Positions 52,905-62,132 of a stretch of 64,000 nt of DNA are shown here, one piece after another (position 1 is the first letter of the stretch; each line of letters opens with the position of its first letter). The position numbers and the translations under genes are program-made. The DNA is taken from the NCBI RefSeq assembly GCF_902506295.1, contig NZ_LR733312.1, positions 2,557,169 to 2,621,168 on the forward strand, read 5' to 3'. The notes beneath the pieces were generated by a model. The model ran no database searches, was not told the origin of the DNA, and saw nothing but the letters and a program-made list of their open reading frames with translations. Source of the DNA: Luteimonas sp. 9C (GTDB taxonomy: Bacteria > Pseudomonadota > Gammaproteobacteria > Xanthomonadales > Xanthomonadaceae).

Positions 52905-54467
52905 ATGTCCCTGACCATTGGCGATGGCATCGGTGGTCTCCAGGACACCTGGCGTCCGCAACAGACGCCGCTCCAGTCATACGGCTCGCCGCTGCCCCCG
53001 CCGCAGAACGGCCCGTACCGCCCGGACACCAGCTATCACCCGCAGGTCCAGGCGCCGGGCACCGCGCCGCAACAGGGCCAAGGGCAGGGCGGCACCAGCC
53101 CGTATGCGATTCCCGCAGGCAGCACCCTCGACGAAGTCGCCAGCGGCACGCAGGCGCAGCCCTTCGACGTCACGCTGTCGCAGCTCGCCACGGCCGTCTA
53201 CGGCACGCGCGGTGCGCCGCCGCCAGGCTGGGATGCGGTCAGCGACCAGCAGCTGATGGACTTGGGCGTCGCCGATCCACAGGCCTGGCGTCTGCAGTAC
53301 CTCGGCGCCAACGATGCAGTGCCGACCAACGATCAGGAGTTCCGCGCCGAGGTCTACACCGACGGCGCCGGCAACTACGTGCTGTCCTATCGCGGCACGG
53401 CCGAAGGCGGCGCGGACTGGGACAACAATTTCCGCCAGGGTCTCGGCTACGAGACCAACGACGGCGACAAGTTCAGTCTCACCGCGGTGAATACCGCGCG
53501 CGAGTTCGCGAACGTGTTCGGCGACAACGGCGCCAATTCCTCCAATCTCGCGATCACCGGCCATTCGCAAGGCGGTGGTCTCGCCAGTGTGGGCGCGCTG
53601 GCCAGCGGCATTTCCGCCGTCACGTTCGATGCGTCGGGCATCCATCCCAACACGCTCGACCGCATGGGCATCGATCCGCAGTCCGCCCGCGACAGCGCCG
53701 AAGGCGGCCAGATCCGCGCCTATTCGCTGTCCAGCGATGCACTGACCAATGCGCAGGACAGCTGGGTGACCGGCATCGTCGCGCCGGATGCGCTGGGCAC
53801 GCAGATCGTGGTCAACCCGGCCGCGGCCGACGCGAACAGCATGTTCTCCAACTACGGACCGATCGAAGGCTTCTCACAGTCGCAGAGTGATGCGATCAAC
53901 ACCGGTGTGGAAATCGCCCGGCATCCGCTGACCGGTGCCGTGATGCCGCTGGCGGGCCTGATCGGCAACGTCGCCTATGCCGGCATCAGCCACAGCCCCA
54001 ATGCGCTGACCGCTGGCATGATCGACGCGCAGCCATGGCAGGCGGGCTACCAGAATCCGTCGTCCACCGGCCGTGATCTGCAGAACCTGCTGCCCGATGC
54101 GACCAAGGACGACTACGCCCGCAACGTGCATGACTTCGCGACCGACGTCGACACCGTGGTCGCCAACGAATTCGCCAACGGCCAGTACGTGCAGGGCGGC
54201 GTCAGTCTGGCCGGTGACTTCGCCGAAGGCGCGTTCAATTCCGCCGGAGACACCATCGACGGCTATGCCGACCAGCTGGCCGGCGTGGTCGATCGCAACG
54301 TCGGTGGCTGGGGCGGCAGCGCGCTGTCGACCGTGATCGATGGCGCCGGCGATGTGGCCGAATTCACCACCGACGTGACCGGCCAGGTGACCGAGACCTT
54401 GGCCGATGGCGCGGGCTGGGTGGCGCAGGGCGCGACGAACTTCGTCGGTGGCCTGTTCGGCCGCTGA
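52905..54467 (+). CDS. Lipase-like effector B with long C-terminal tail
   Basis: A 520-residue protein lacking a signal peptide. Nucleophile GHSQGGG (Ser221) and the preceding YVLSYRGTAEGG strand match effectors A and C; SYHPQ is shared with A. Beyond about residue 330 comes a Gly/Ala/Asp-rich region, DFAEGAFNSAGDTIDGYADQ and further amphipathic stretches, which could contact membranes. A 110-residue Pro/Gln-rich leader precedes the enzymatic part. Followed by its ankyrin partner 45 bases later. Confidence 0.82.
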   Translation: MSLTIGDGIGGLQDTWRPQQTPLQSYGSPLPPPQNGPYRPDTSYHPQVQAPGTAPQQGQGQGGTSPYAIPAGSTLDEVASGTQAQPFDVTLSQLATAVYGTRGAPPPGWDAVSDQQLMDLGVADPQAWRLQYLGANDAVPTNDQEFRAEVYTDGAGNYVLSYRGTAEGGADWDNNFRQGLGYETNDGDKFSLTAVNTAREFANVFGDNGANSSNLAITGHSQGGGLASVGALASGISAVTFDASGIHPNTLDRMGIDPQSARDSAEGGQIRAYSLSSDALTNAQDSWVTGIVAPDALGTQIVVNPAAADANSMFSNYGPIEGFSQSQSDAINTGVEIARHPLTGAVMPLAGLIGNVAYAGISHSPNALTAGMIDAQPWQAGYQNPSSTGRDLQNLLPDATKDDYARNVHDFATDVDTVVANEFANGQYVQGGVSLAGDFAEGAFNSAGDTIDGYADQLAGVVDRNVGGWGGSALSTVIDGAGDVAEFTTDVTGQVTETLADGAGWVAQGATNFVGGLFGR

Positions 54468-54512
54468 GACTCACGGACCACGCATGTGCCGTGCGTATGA
54501 TCGGGCGCTGAC

Positions 54513-55244
54513 ATGATCCGCCTCCGTGCCCTGTCTTCGACCCTCCTTCTCCTCTGCGCCGCAGGGTGTGCACAGCCGTCCATGAGCAACGACGCATTCA
54601 ATTCGCCGACGACGGCGCCACTGGCCGATGCCGTCCGCCGCGGCGATGCCGCCGAGATCCGCCGACAGCTCGAACATGTCGCGCCCGACACGCCGGGCAG
54701 CGATGGCGAGACGCTGCTGATGGAAGCGATCCGCCAGCGCCGCGCGACCAGCGTGGCGGCGCTGCTCGATGGCGGCGCCGATCCCGACCGTGTCAACGCG
54801 CGGGGCGATACGCCGGTGCATGCGGCGGCATTCTCCGGCGATCCGGCGATCCTGCGTGCGGTGATCGCCAAGGGCGGCGATGTCGACGCTGCCAACCCGC
54901 ACACCGGCGCCACGCCGCTGATGCAGGCGCTGCTGTCGCCGACCGTCGGCCAGGCCGAGGTACTGCTCGACGCCGGCGCCGATCCCAACCTCGCCGATCG
55001 CAACGGTGACACGCCGCTGCATGTCGCCGGCCGCACCAACGGCGGCGCGGCGATCCTCGCCCTGCTGCGCAAGGGCGCCCGGCCGCAGGCGGAGAATTCG
55101 CGCGGTGTGACCTTCCAGCACGAGTACTTCGGTTTCCCGGCGCACCTGCTCAATGACCGCGCCCGCGCCGAGCGGCGCGAGATCGTCGCCTGGCTCAAGG
55201 CCAACGGCGTGCCGCTGGAAGCGAACGTCGCCGCGACGGGCTGA
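54513..55244 (+). CDS. Ankyrin-repeat lipoprotein, immunity candidate for lipase B
   Basis: A 243-residue lipoprotein (MIRLRALSSTLLLLCAAGC, lipobox CAAGC). About five ankyrin repeats follow: LLDGGADPDRVNARGDTPVHAAAF, VLLDAGADPNLADRNGDTPLHVAG and others. The C-terminal VTFQHEYFGFP...EIVAWLKANGV block is homologous to the ends of the other two partners, so all three ankyrin proteins come from one ancestor that duplicated with its lipase. Confidence 0.83.
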   Translation: MIRLRALSSTLLLLCAAGCAQPSMSNDAFNSPTTAPLADAVRRGDAAEIRRQLEHVAPDTPGSDGETLLMEAIRQRRATSVAALLDGGADPDRVNARGDTPVHAAAFSGDPAILRAVIAKGGDVDAANPHTGATPLMQALLSPTVGQAEVLLDAGADPNLADRNGDTPLHVAGRTNGGAAILALLRKGARPQAENSRGVTFQHEYFGFPAHLLNDRARAERREIVAWLKANGVPLEANVAATG

Positions 55245-55352
55245 GTCTGCCGTCGCCCTGAACACCCGCGCGATCACCTAGGGTCCGCACCAGCTGTCCG
55301 GCGCCGTCCGGGCCACCTATTGTCGGGACATTCGCTTCCGTAGGTGCGCGCC

Positions 55353-56999
55353 ATGAGCCTGTCCCCGGTATCCGGCAACAGCAATCCGGTCGATCCGTTC
55401 CGTGATTTCGCGCTCGACCCCGCGCTGCAGACCTCTGCCGCGCTGGTACCGCGCACGCCTGCGAATGTCGACACCAGCGCAGGCTTCCCGCGCGGCGATG
55501 GCAGCTTCGCCGGTTCGGTCCGCGGCACGACGCCGCAACCCGGGCAGGACCTGCAGTTCGCCCTGATGGCGAACGACAGCTACACGCTGACCGGCCCCGA
55601 CGGCGTCACCGGCACCGCGGCCGAGGCCGATCTGCAGGCCGCCGGATGGAACCGTCTCGAACCCAGCGCCGACGGCACGCATCTCGTGGATGCGCAGGGC
55701 AACCAGATTCCGATCTCGCCGGACGCGCTGCACGACGCGCAGACCGGTTTCGATGCGGCGATCTACCAGAACGCCGACGGCCAGTACGTCGTCGCCTATC
55801 GCGGCACCGACAGCTGGGGCCTGGGCGCGGGCGGCGATTCGCGCGCGAACGGCGGCCAGGGTCTGGGCATGCAGACCGCGCAGTATTCGCAGGCCATGGA
55901 GCTGGCGAACATCGCGGTGGACACCTTCGGGACAGGCAACGTCGCGATCACCGGCCACTCGCTGGGTGGCGGTCTCGCCTCGGCTGCGATGCTGGCGACC
56001 GACGTACCGGGCGTGACCTTCAACGCGTCCGGCCTGAGCAACAACACGCTGGCGGGTCTGGGCTTCAATCCGAATGCCGCGCGCGGCGAGATCGCCGACA
56101 GCGGCCAGATCCGCCGCTACGTCGTCGATGGCGATCCGCTGACCCTCGCGCAGCAGGATCTGCCGATCGCCGTCCTGCCGATTTCGCCGCCGAACGCGGT
56201 CGGCACCGAGCTGCGCGTCGCGCCGCCGGAAGGCATGGGCCGCTTCGACATGCTCGGCCTGCACGGCGGCGGTGGCGACAACCCGTCCTACGTCGAAGCG
56301 CTGCGCCAGCACGAGGCGCAAGCGCCGGCCGACCGCTCCGGTACCAATCTGGGCCTCGTGCTCGGCACGATCGAGAACATCGGCGAGCACAACCTCAACC
56401 AGATCGGATCGCTGGCCAACGGCATCGGCGGGCTCTATTCCGATGGGCGCTCGACGGTGACCGAAGCTGTCAGCGGCATCACCGACGCGGTGCAGAACGA
56501 CTACGGCAATGGCCGCTATGTCGGCGGCACCTTCAGCATCGCCGGTGACGTGGTCGACGGTGTGGTCGGCCTCGGTGGCGATGCGATCTCCAATACCCTG
56601 GGCACCGCCGGTGATGTGGTCGAGAACGTCGCCAACCTCGGCGGCAGCGTGTTGCGGGATCTCGGCGACCGCACCGGGTTCGATGCGCCGTTCGATGCCG
56701 TCGCTAGTGGCGTCGAATGGACCGGCCGCGCGGTCGACACCGTGGCCGATACCGTCGGCGACGGCGCGCAGTGGGGTCTGGACAAGGTCGGTGATGGCGC
56801 CGAGTGGGTCATCGATCGCGCCGGTGACGGCGCCCAGTGGGTCGGCGACCGCGTGGTCGATGGCGTGACCTGGACCGGCAACCGCATTGCCGATGGCGCA
56901 CGCGCGGTCGGCGATGCCGCCAGCTGGACCGGTGATCGTCTGTCCGATGGCGCGCGCTGGGCCGGCGAAAACCTCAACCCGGTCAACTGGTTCCGTTGA
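55353..56999 (+). CDS. Lipase-like effector C with hendecad-repeat tail
   Basis: A 548-residue protein without signal peptide. Nucleophile GHSLGGG (Ser203), the preceding YVVAYRGTDSWG strand, then a helical region. The last 90 residues (about 451-541) are built of about eight 11-residue units of the type DGAxWxxDRVG (GDGAQWGLDKV, GDGAEWVIDRA, GDGAQWVGDRV), periodic with Trp at a fixed place. Such a pattern gives a long amphipathic helix with one face of Trp/Val. ATG at 55353 chosen; a GTG at 55344 is possible. The ankyrin partner starts 110 bases later. Confidence 0.83.
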   Translation: MSLSPVSGNSNPVDPFRDFALDPALQTSAALVPRTPANVDTSAGFPRGDGSFAGSVRGTTPQPGQDLQFALMANDSYTLTGPDGVTGTAAEADLQAAGWNRLEPSADGTHLVDAQGNQIPISPDALHDAQTGFDAAIYQNADGQYVVAYRGTDSWGLGAGGDSRANGGQGLGMQTAQYSQAMELANIAVDTFGTGNVAITGHSLGGGLASAAMLATDVPGVTFNASGLSNNTLAGLGFNPNAARGEIADSGQIRRYVVDGDPLTLAQQDLPIAVLPISPPNAVGTELRVAPPEGMGRFDMLGLHGGGGDNPSYVEALRQHEAQAPADRSGTNLGLVLGTIENIGEHNLNQIGSLANGIGGLYSDGRSTVTEAVSGITDAVQNDYGNGRYVGGTFSIAGDVVDGVVGLGGDAISNTLGTAGDVVENVANLGGSVLRDLGDRTGFDAPFDAVASGVEWTGRAVDTVADTVGDGAQWGLDKVGDGAEWVIDRAGDGAQWVGDRVVDGVTWTGNRIADGARAVGDAASWTGDRLSDGARWAGENLNPVNWFR

Positions 57000-57108
57000 G
57001 TGCCGCGATTCGGGGCTGCAGTTGCGCCCGGGATTCCCGCGCCCTGTCACGACGCCCGACTGCCGGTCGGGCTAGGCTGATGGCTTGTACCGCTTCGGAG
57101 GCCTCGAC

Positions 57109-57867
57109 ATGATGGGTGTCGCTTCGATCGCGCCATTTCCGCAGTGGCGGATCATCGCCTGCATCGTGTTGGCACTGGCTGCCAGCGGCGCCTGCGCCAG
57201 ACAAGGAACGAGCATGACCCAGGACCACGCCACCGATCCCGCCGCTTCCGCGCTGTCGCGCGCCGCGAGCGCGGGCGATGCCGCCGAGATCGGACGCCTG
57301 ATCGCCGATGGCGCCAATCCCAACGCCAAGGACGCGCAGGGTTCGCCCCTGCTGCAGGCCGCGATCCTGCGCGGCGACCGACGGGCGTTCCAGGCGCTGC
57401 TCGAGGCTGGTGCAGACGCCACCACCGGCGCCGCCAACGGCAACACCGCCGTGCATCTGGCGGCGATGCAGGACGACGCCAGCTATCTCAAGGCGTTGCT
57501 GGCCGGGGGCGCGTCCGCCGACACACCCAACACCAAGAACGGCGAGACACCGCTGTTCAATGCGCTCGAAGCGCGCAACGACGAGAACATCCGGCTGCTG
57601 CTCGAGGCCGGCGCGCGCGCGGACGCGACCGACGCCTTCGGCGCAACCCTGCTGCACAAGGCCGCGCGCATCAACGCGACCGGCTGGGTGGTGCGCTTCC
57701 TTGAGGCCGGCGCCGATCCGACCGCCCGCGACCGCGTCGGTGTGACGTTCCAGCCGTCCTTCTTCCGTGCCCGCGACGCGGTGTTGTCGGCCGATGCGAA
57801 GCGCGACCGCGAGACGGTGCGCGACTGGCTCGTCGCGCGGCAGATTCCGGTCGAAGACACGCACTGA
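57109..57867 (+). CDS. Ankyrin-repeat lipoprotein, immunity candidate for lipase C
   Basis: A 252-residue lipoprotein (signal peptide with lipobox ASGAC) with about five ankyrin repeats, including LLEAGADATTGAANGNTAVHLAA and LLEAGARADATDAFGATLLHKAA. It ends VTFQPSFFRARDAV...TVRDWLVARQI, aligning with its two paralogues. GGAGG lies 7 bases before the ATG at 57109. Confidence 0.83.
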   Translation: MMGVASIAPFPQWRIIACIVLALAASGACARQGTSMTQDHATDPAASALSRAASAGDAAEIGRLIADGANPNAKDAQGSPLLQAAILRGDRRAFQALLEAGADATTGAANGNTAVHLAAMQDDASYLKALLAGGASADTPNTKNGETPLFNALEARNDENIRLLLEAGARADATDAFGATLLHKAARINATGWVVRFLEAGADPTARDRVGVTFQPSFFRARDAVLSADAKRDRETVRDWLVARQIPVEDTH

Positions 57868-58032
57868 TCGCGCTGCCGCGTTGCGCGGCCTGCGATCCGC
57901 AGTCGAAGCCCGCAGCGCTGTTGCATGCCCGGGCGCGCGCAGCAGACATGCCGCCGCGGGTGTCAGGAGCCGACTGAGCCGGACCGGCGCAGCGCGCCGG
58001 ACCTCTCGTCAGCCCGGCGGATCAGCTGCCGC

Positions 58033-58674
58033 TCAGGGCCAGGCGGGCGGCGAGGCGCGCCATGCGGCGAACACCTCCGCCAGCGTCGCGCGTTCGGCCG
58101 CGGTCCAGCCGGGGAGCAGCGTCGCGTAGCGCGAGGTATCGCTCCACAACCCGGGCTCCGTGCGGACGGCCGCGGCATACCAGCGCACGGCCTCGTCGCG
58201 ACGATCGTTCGACCACAGCCCGAGCGCCAGCGTCGGCGGCGCCCACGAAGGGCGCAGCAGCCGGCCGTCGAGTGCCTGACGCCACTGGTCGAGCGCTTCC
58301 TGATGATGACCGCCGCGATACAGATCCCAGCCGTAATTCCAGTGGATCGAGCTGCGCTGCGGCGAACGCGCCGACAGGGTGCCGAGCGCCTGTGCGTACA
58401 GTGCGCGTCCGGTCTCCTCGCGTCCGCTGCGCATCAGCACCTGCGCCAGCTGCGCGCGCGCCTGGTCCGCGTTGCGGCCATTGCGATCGATCAGCTGCAT
58501 CAGCCGGGCATGTGCCTCGTCGTCGTTGCCTTCGATCACGACGATGGGCGACGCGGTGCGCGCGTCATCGTCGAAGTAGAACTCCGCCGGCGCCGGCAGG
58601 GTCTGTGCGCCGACGGCCGACGCGAACAGCAGGCCCAGGCCGCACAGGCCGGAACGCAGGTATCCCATGTCCAT
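58033..58674 (-). CDS. Exported TPR-like protein
   Basis: A 213-residue protein with a signal peptide ending VGAQ-TLP. Helical repeats follow (ARLMQLIDRNGRNADQARAQLAQVL, GRALYAQALGTLSAR, DEAVRWYAAAVRTEP), giving a short TPR array. It is Trp-rich. No partner known. The ATG at 58674 follows a G-run ribosome-binding site; a second ATG at 58668 is possible. It is convergent with the third ankyrin gene. Confidence 0.75.
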   Translation of the reverse strand: MDMGYLRSGLCGLGLLFASAVGAQTLPAPAEFYFDDDARTASPIVVIEGNDDEAHARLMQLIDRNGRNADQARAQLAQVLMRSGREETGRALYAQALGTLSARSPQRSSIHWNYGWDLYRGGHHQEALDQWRQALDGRLLRPSWAPPTLALGLWSNDRRDEAVRWYAAAVRTEPGLWSDTSRYATLLPGWTAAERATLAEVFAAWRASPPAWP

Positions 58675-58895
58675 CCCCCCCCTCACTCGAACCGTGTCGG
58701 GCCGATACGCCCCGACATCCCCGCGCCCATTGTAGCCACCCCGCGCGCTGGACCGCCGCGACCGGCTTCACGGATGGCGGGCGCTAGCCCGTGCGACTGG
58801 CGGCGTCGTGCGTCGACGCGCGCGACCGGCCGGCTTTCGGGGCCATGCCATGCGCGCGACGTGCGGCGCGCCACGATGGGCGGGATCGACCTGCC

Positions 58896-59522
58896 TCAGC
58901 GGCGCCAGACCAGGCAGCGGTTGTGCGACGGCATCGCGACATCGCTCTGCAGACGCAGGCCGATGCGCGACGCCAGCGCGTCCACCGCATCGAGGTCACG
59001 GATGCCCGAGTGCGGATCCCGGGCCTTGAGCCAGAGGTCGAACGCGCGATTGCTGTCGCTGGTGTACGCACCGCCGACATTGAAGGGGCCGTAGACGACC
59101 AGGGTCGCGTCGTCGGCAAGTGCCCGGTCGAGACCGGCGAAGCAGGCCTCCACCGCCGGCCAGTCCATGATGTGCAATGTGTTGGCGGTGAACGCGGCAT
59201 CGAACCGGTCACCGGCAATGGTCGAAACCGGCCAGTCGGTCTGCGTGACGTCGAGCGCCACAGGTGCAGGCGTATTCGGCAGCGCGGCTTCGTCGAGCCA
59301 CGCCGTGATTCCCGACAGATGCAGCGCGCGTTCGGACGTCTGCCAGCGCAGCCACGGCATCGCAGCCGCGAAGTGGACCGCGTGCTGCCCCGTCCCGCTG
59401 CCGATTTCCAGCACGCTGCGGCGTCGTGCGAACTGGTCGCGCAGGACCTCGAGAATCGGACCGCGATTGCGGTCGCACGAAGGCGCGTTCGGTTTGTCGC
59501 GCGGCGGCGGCAGGTCTGTCAT
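58896..59522 (-). CDS. DUF938 class I methyltransferase
   Basis: A 208-residue DUF938 methyltransferase. The SAM-binding motif VLEIGSGTGQHAVHFA is near residues 37-52 and the family opening SCDRNRGPILEVL is present. Its substrate is not established. It ends the egtB-egtD-DUF3253 run, 36 bases after DUF3253. Confidence 0.85.
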   Translation of the reverse strand: MTDLPPPRDKPNAPSCDRNRGPILEVLRDQFARRRSVLEIGSGTGQHAVHFAAAMPWLRWQTSERALHLSGITAWLDEAALPNTPAPVALDVTQTDWPVSTIAGDRFDAAFTANTLHIMDWPAVEACFAGLDRALADDATLVVYGPFNVGGAYTSDSNRAFDLWLKARDPHSGIRDLDAVDALASRIGLRLQSDVAMPSHNRCLVWRR

Positions 59523-59558
59523 GCGCAACACGATACGGCAGCGTGCAACGCGTGTGCG

Positions 59559-59846
59559 TCAGTCGCGGGCAGCGTCTTCGTCCCAGACGGGCCCGCGGCG
59601 CAAGCGGATCGCACCGGCGATGGGCGTGTCCGGATCGAGGACGACATCCGCCTGCGTGATCCGGATCCGCCGCGCCGCCGCAAGCGCGCAGGCGACGCGC
59701 CGCACGTCGGGCATCGCGGTGCGCCAGCTGGCCTCGTCATACAGGCGGCGCGCCACCTCAGACGGACAGATCGAGGCATCGGGCGCGCGTACGCGCAGCA
59801 ACGCCAGGATGTCCGCCGCGATCCGGTCATCCGCCGGTAGTGCCAT
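59559..59846 (-). CDS. DUF3253 protein
   Basis: A 95-residue protein, the usual size for DUF3253. The family pattern is ICPSEVARRLYDEASWRTAMPDVRRVACALAAARRIRITQ, a winged-helix-like fold. Function is unknown. The ATG at 59846 lies only 4 bases from the end of egtD, so the genes are coupled. Confidence 0.82.
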   Translation of the reverse strand: MALPADDRIAADILALLRVRAPDASICPSEVARRLYDEASWRTAMPDVRRVACALAAARRIRITQADVVLDPDTPIAGAIRLRRGPVWDEDAARD

Positions 59847-59850
59847 CGTG

Positions 59851-60834
59851 TCAGCCGGGCTGGAGCAGCCGCAGGCCGAACCGGTCGTCTTCGTCATTCC
59901 AGCCGTGCGTCACGCGGAAACCCGCCTGTGCAACCAGCCCGGCGAACGAGGCATCGGTGTACTTCTGGCTGATCTCGACCTGCATGGCCTCGCCGTCCTC
60001 GAAGTCGAAGACGCGATCGCCAATCCGCACGGTCTGGGCCCGCTGGCTGACCAGCGCGGTCTCGATGCGCATGCGGTCGCGCGCGTAATGCGCGCGATGG
60101 CGGAAGCCGTCCGTATCGAAATCGCTGCCGATCTCGCGGTTGAGCCGCGTCAGCAGGTTCAGGGTGAAGGCGGCGGTCACGCCGGCGGCATCGTTGTAAG
60201 CGGCCTCGATGATCGCCGGGTCCTTGTCCAGATCGATCCCGAGCAGCGCGCAGCCGCCATCGCCCATCGTCCCGCGCATCGAGCGCAGCAGACGGACGGC
60301 TTCTTCATCGGAGAAGTTGCCGAGCGTCGAGCCGGGGAAGAACACCAGCGTGCGGTGCGCCCGATGCGCCGCGCGCGGCAACGGTACCGGGCGGGTGAAG
60401 TCCGCGCACACCGGCAGCATCTGCACTTCGGGGAAGCTCTGGCCCAGGCGGGTCACGCTATCCATCAATGCGGTTCGCGAGATCTCGATCGGCGTGTAGG
60501 CGACCGGCGCCATGAGTCCTTCGAGCAGCAGTTCGGTCTTGCGGCCGCTGCCGCTGCCGAACTCCACCACGTGCACACCGTCGCCGATGGCCTGGGCGAT
60601 CGACGGCATCTGCGCTTCCAGCATCGCCAGTTCCACGCGCGTCAGGTAGTACTCGGGCTGCCGGGTGATCGCCTCGAACAAACGCGAGCCTTCCGCGTCG
60701 TAGAAGTACTTCGACGGCAGCGTTTTCGGCGCACGCGACAGGCCGGCGACGGCATCGGCGGTGATGTCGTCGGGCTGCGGACGCAGATCGGTCAGGGCGG
60801 CCTGCGCACGGGCGCGGGCGATGGCGGCATTCAT
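59851..60834 (-). CDS. egtD: L-histidine N(alpha)-methyltransferase EgtD
   Basis: A 327-residue SAM-dependent enzyme that trimethylates histidine to hercynine, the first step of ergothioneine synthesis. It shows LPSKYFYDAEGSRLFEAITRQPEYYLTR, the SAM motif VVEFGSGSGRKTELLLEGL, FFPGSTLGNFS and the C-terminal Glu-containing segment EGEAMQ-type EDGEAMQVEISQKY that binds the amino group. ATG at 60834 overlaps the egtB stop (ATGA). Confidence 0.96.
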   Translation of the reverse strand: MNAAIARARAQAALTDLRPQPDDITADAVAGLSRAPKTLPSKYFYDAEGSRLFEAITRQPEYYLTRVELAMLEAQMPSIAQAIGDGVHVVEFGSGSGRKTELLLEGLMAPVAYTPIEISRTALMDSVTRLGQSFPEVQMLPVCADFTRPVPLPRAAHRAHRTLVFFPGSTLGNFSDEEAVRLLRSMRGTMGDGGCALLGIDLDKDPAIIEAAYNDAAGVTAAFTLNLLTRLNREIGSDFDTDGFRHRAHYARDRMRIETALVSQRAQTVRIGDRVFDFEDGEAMQVEISQKYTDASFAGLVAQAGFRVTHGWNDEDDRFGLRLLQPG

Positions 60835-62132
60835 GGTGAGTCCTTGGCCAGGCGCAGGCCGGCGAACTGCCACCGCGCATCGGAGGGAAAGAAGTTGCGG
60901 TAGCTGGCGCGCACATGGTCGGCGGAGGTCGCGCAGCTGCCGCCGCGAAGCACCCACTGCGCGTCCATGAACTTGCCGTTGTATTCACCCAGCGTGCCGG
61001 GCCACGGCCGGTATCCGGGATAGGCGGTATAGGCGCTCGACGTCCATTCCCAGACGTCGCCGAACATCTGCTGCAGACCCGTGGAAGCTGCGGCGGGCGC
61101 GCCCGGGTGCAGGCGTCCGCTGTCGACGAAATTGCCTTCCACCGGCAGCGCCGTGGCGGCCTGTTCCCATTCGAATTCGGTCGGCAGGCGTGCCCCGGCC
61201 CAGCGCGCGAAGGCGTCGGCCTCGTAGTAACTCAGATGGCACACCGGCGCATCGGAATCGAGCGCACGCCAGCCGCCGAGCGTGAACTCGGCATCGCAGG
61301 CGTCGTTCCAGTACAGCGGATGCGTCCAGCCGCGCGCGCGCACCGCGTCCCAGCCCGCGCTGAGCCAGACGCCCGCCGTGCGGTAGCCGCCGTCCTCGAC
61401 GAACGCACGGAATTCGGCATTGCTGACCGGCCGGCTCGCCAGGGCGTGCGCGGGCACCAGCACCCGGTGCCGCGGGGATTCGTTGTCGTAGGCGAACCCG
61501 TCGGTGCCGGGCCAGGCCGCATGTCCGGCCTCGACGATCGTCTCCTGGCGCGTGATCCAGCGCAGCGCCGCGCCGCTGCCGGCAGCGTGTGGCAGGTCCG
61601 CACGATAGGCGGGCGTCAGCGGATTGCTGAAGAACGCATGCTTGATGTCGGTCAGCAGCAGTTCCTGGTGCTGCTGCTCGTGCTGCAGGCCGAGTTCCAC
61701 GATGTCGAGCAACCGGGCCTCGACATCACCGCGCTGCAGGCGATCGCGCATGCGCGCCTCGACCGTGGCGCGATAGTCCGCGACCTGCGCGAGCGTGGGC
61801 CGGGACAGTACGCCGCGCCGGGGCCGCGCATGCATCGGCCCGGCGCTCTGGTAGTAGCTGTTGAACAGGAAGTCCCAGGCGGGATCGAACGGCGCGTATG
61901 CACCGCCGTCGGCGAGCACGAAGCGTTCGAAGAACCACGTGGTGTGGGCCAGATGCCATTTCGTCGGGCTCGCATCGTCCATGCTCTGGACCATGGCGTC
62001 TTCGGCGCCGATCGGTGCCGCGAGTGCGGCACTCCGGCTGCGTACCGCATCGAAACGCTGCGCGAGCCAGCGGCATCGCGCGTCGATATCGCCAGCTCCG
62101 GAGGAGGGCGGAACAGGTTCGTGAAGCGCCAT
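60831..62132 (-). CDS. egtB: Ergothioneine biosynthesis sulfoxide synthase EgtB
   Basis: A 433-residue non-heme iron enzyme. An N-terminal DinB-like domain supplies iron ligands (KWHLAHTTWFFERF, with His60 and His63 in the stretch, and the HEQQH cluster at 151-155). A C-terminal FGE-sulfatase domain (about 180-433) follows, ending GGSCATS and YRNFFPSDARW. It joins hercynine to cysteine or gamma-glutamylcysteine as a sulfoxide. Which thiol is used cannot be read here. No EgtE is present in the window. First gene of the run. Confidence 0.95.
   Translation of the reverse strand: MALHEPVPPSSGAGDIDARCRWLAQRFDAVRSRSAALAAPIGAEDAMVQSMDDASPTKWHLAHTTWFFERFVLADGGAYAPFDPAWDFLFNSYYQSAGPMHARPRRGVLSRPTLAQVADYRATVEARMRDRLQRGDVEARLLDIVELGLQHEQQHQELLLTDIKHAFFSNPLTPAYRADLPHAAGSGAALRWITRQETIVEAGHAAWPGTDGFAYDNESPRHRVLVPAHALASRPVSNAEFRAFVEDGGYRTAGVWLSAGWDAVRARGWTHPLYWNDACDAEFTLGGWRALDSDAPVCHLSYYEADAFARWAGARLPTEFEWEQAATALPVEGNFVDSGRLHPGAPAAASTGLQQMFGDVWEWTSSAYTAYPGYRPWPGTLGEYNGKFMDAQWVLRGGSCATSADHVRASYRNFFPSDARWQFAGLRLAKDSP

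Noticed and set aside
50817..57867. XVIPCD-type T4SS effector tails on the lipases
   Set aside because: I compared by eye the C-termini with what is known of that domain and saw no match; the tails are Gly/Ala/Asp/Trp hendecads instead.
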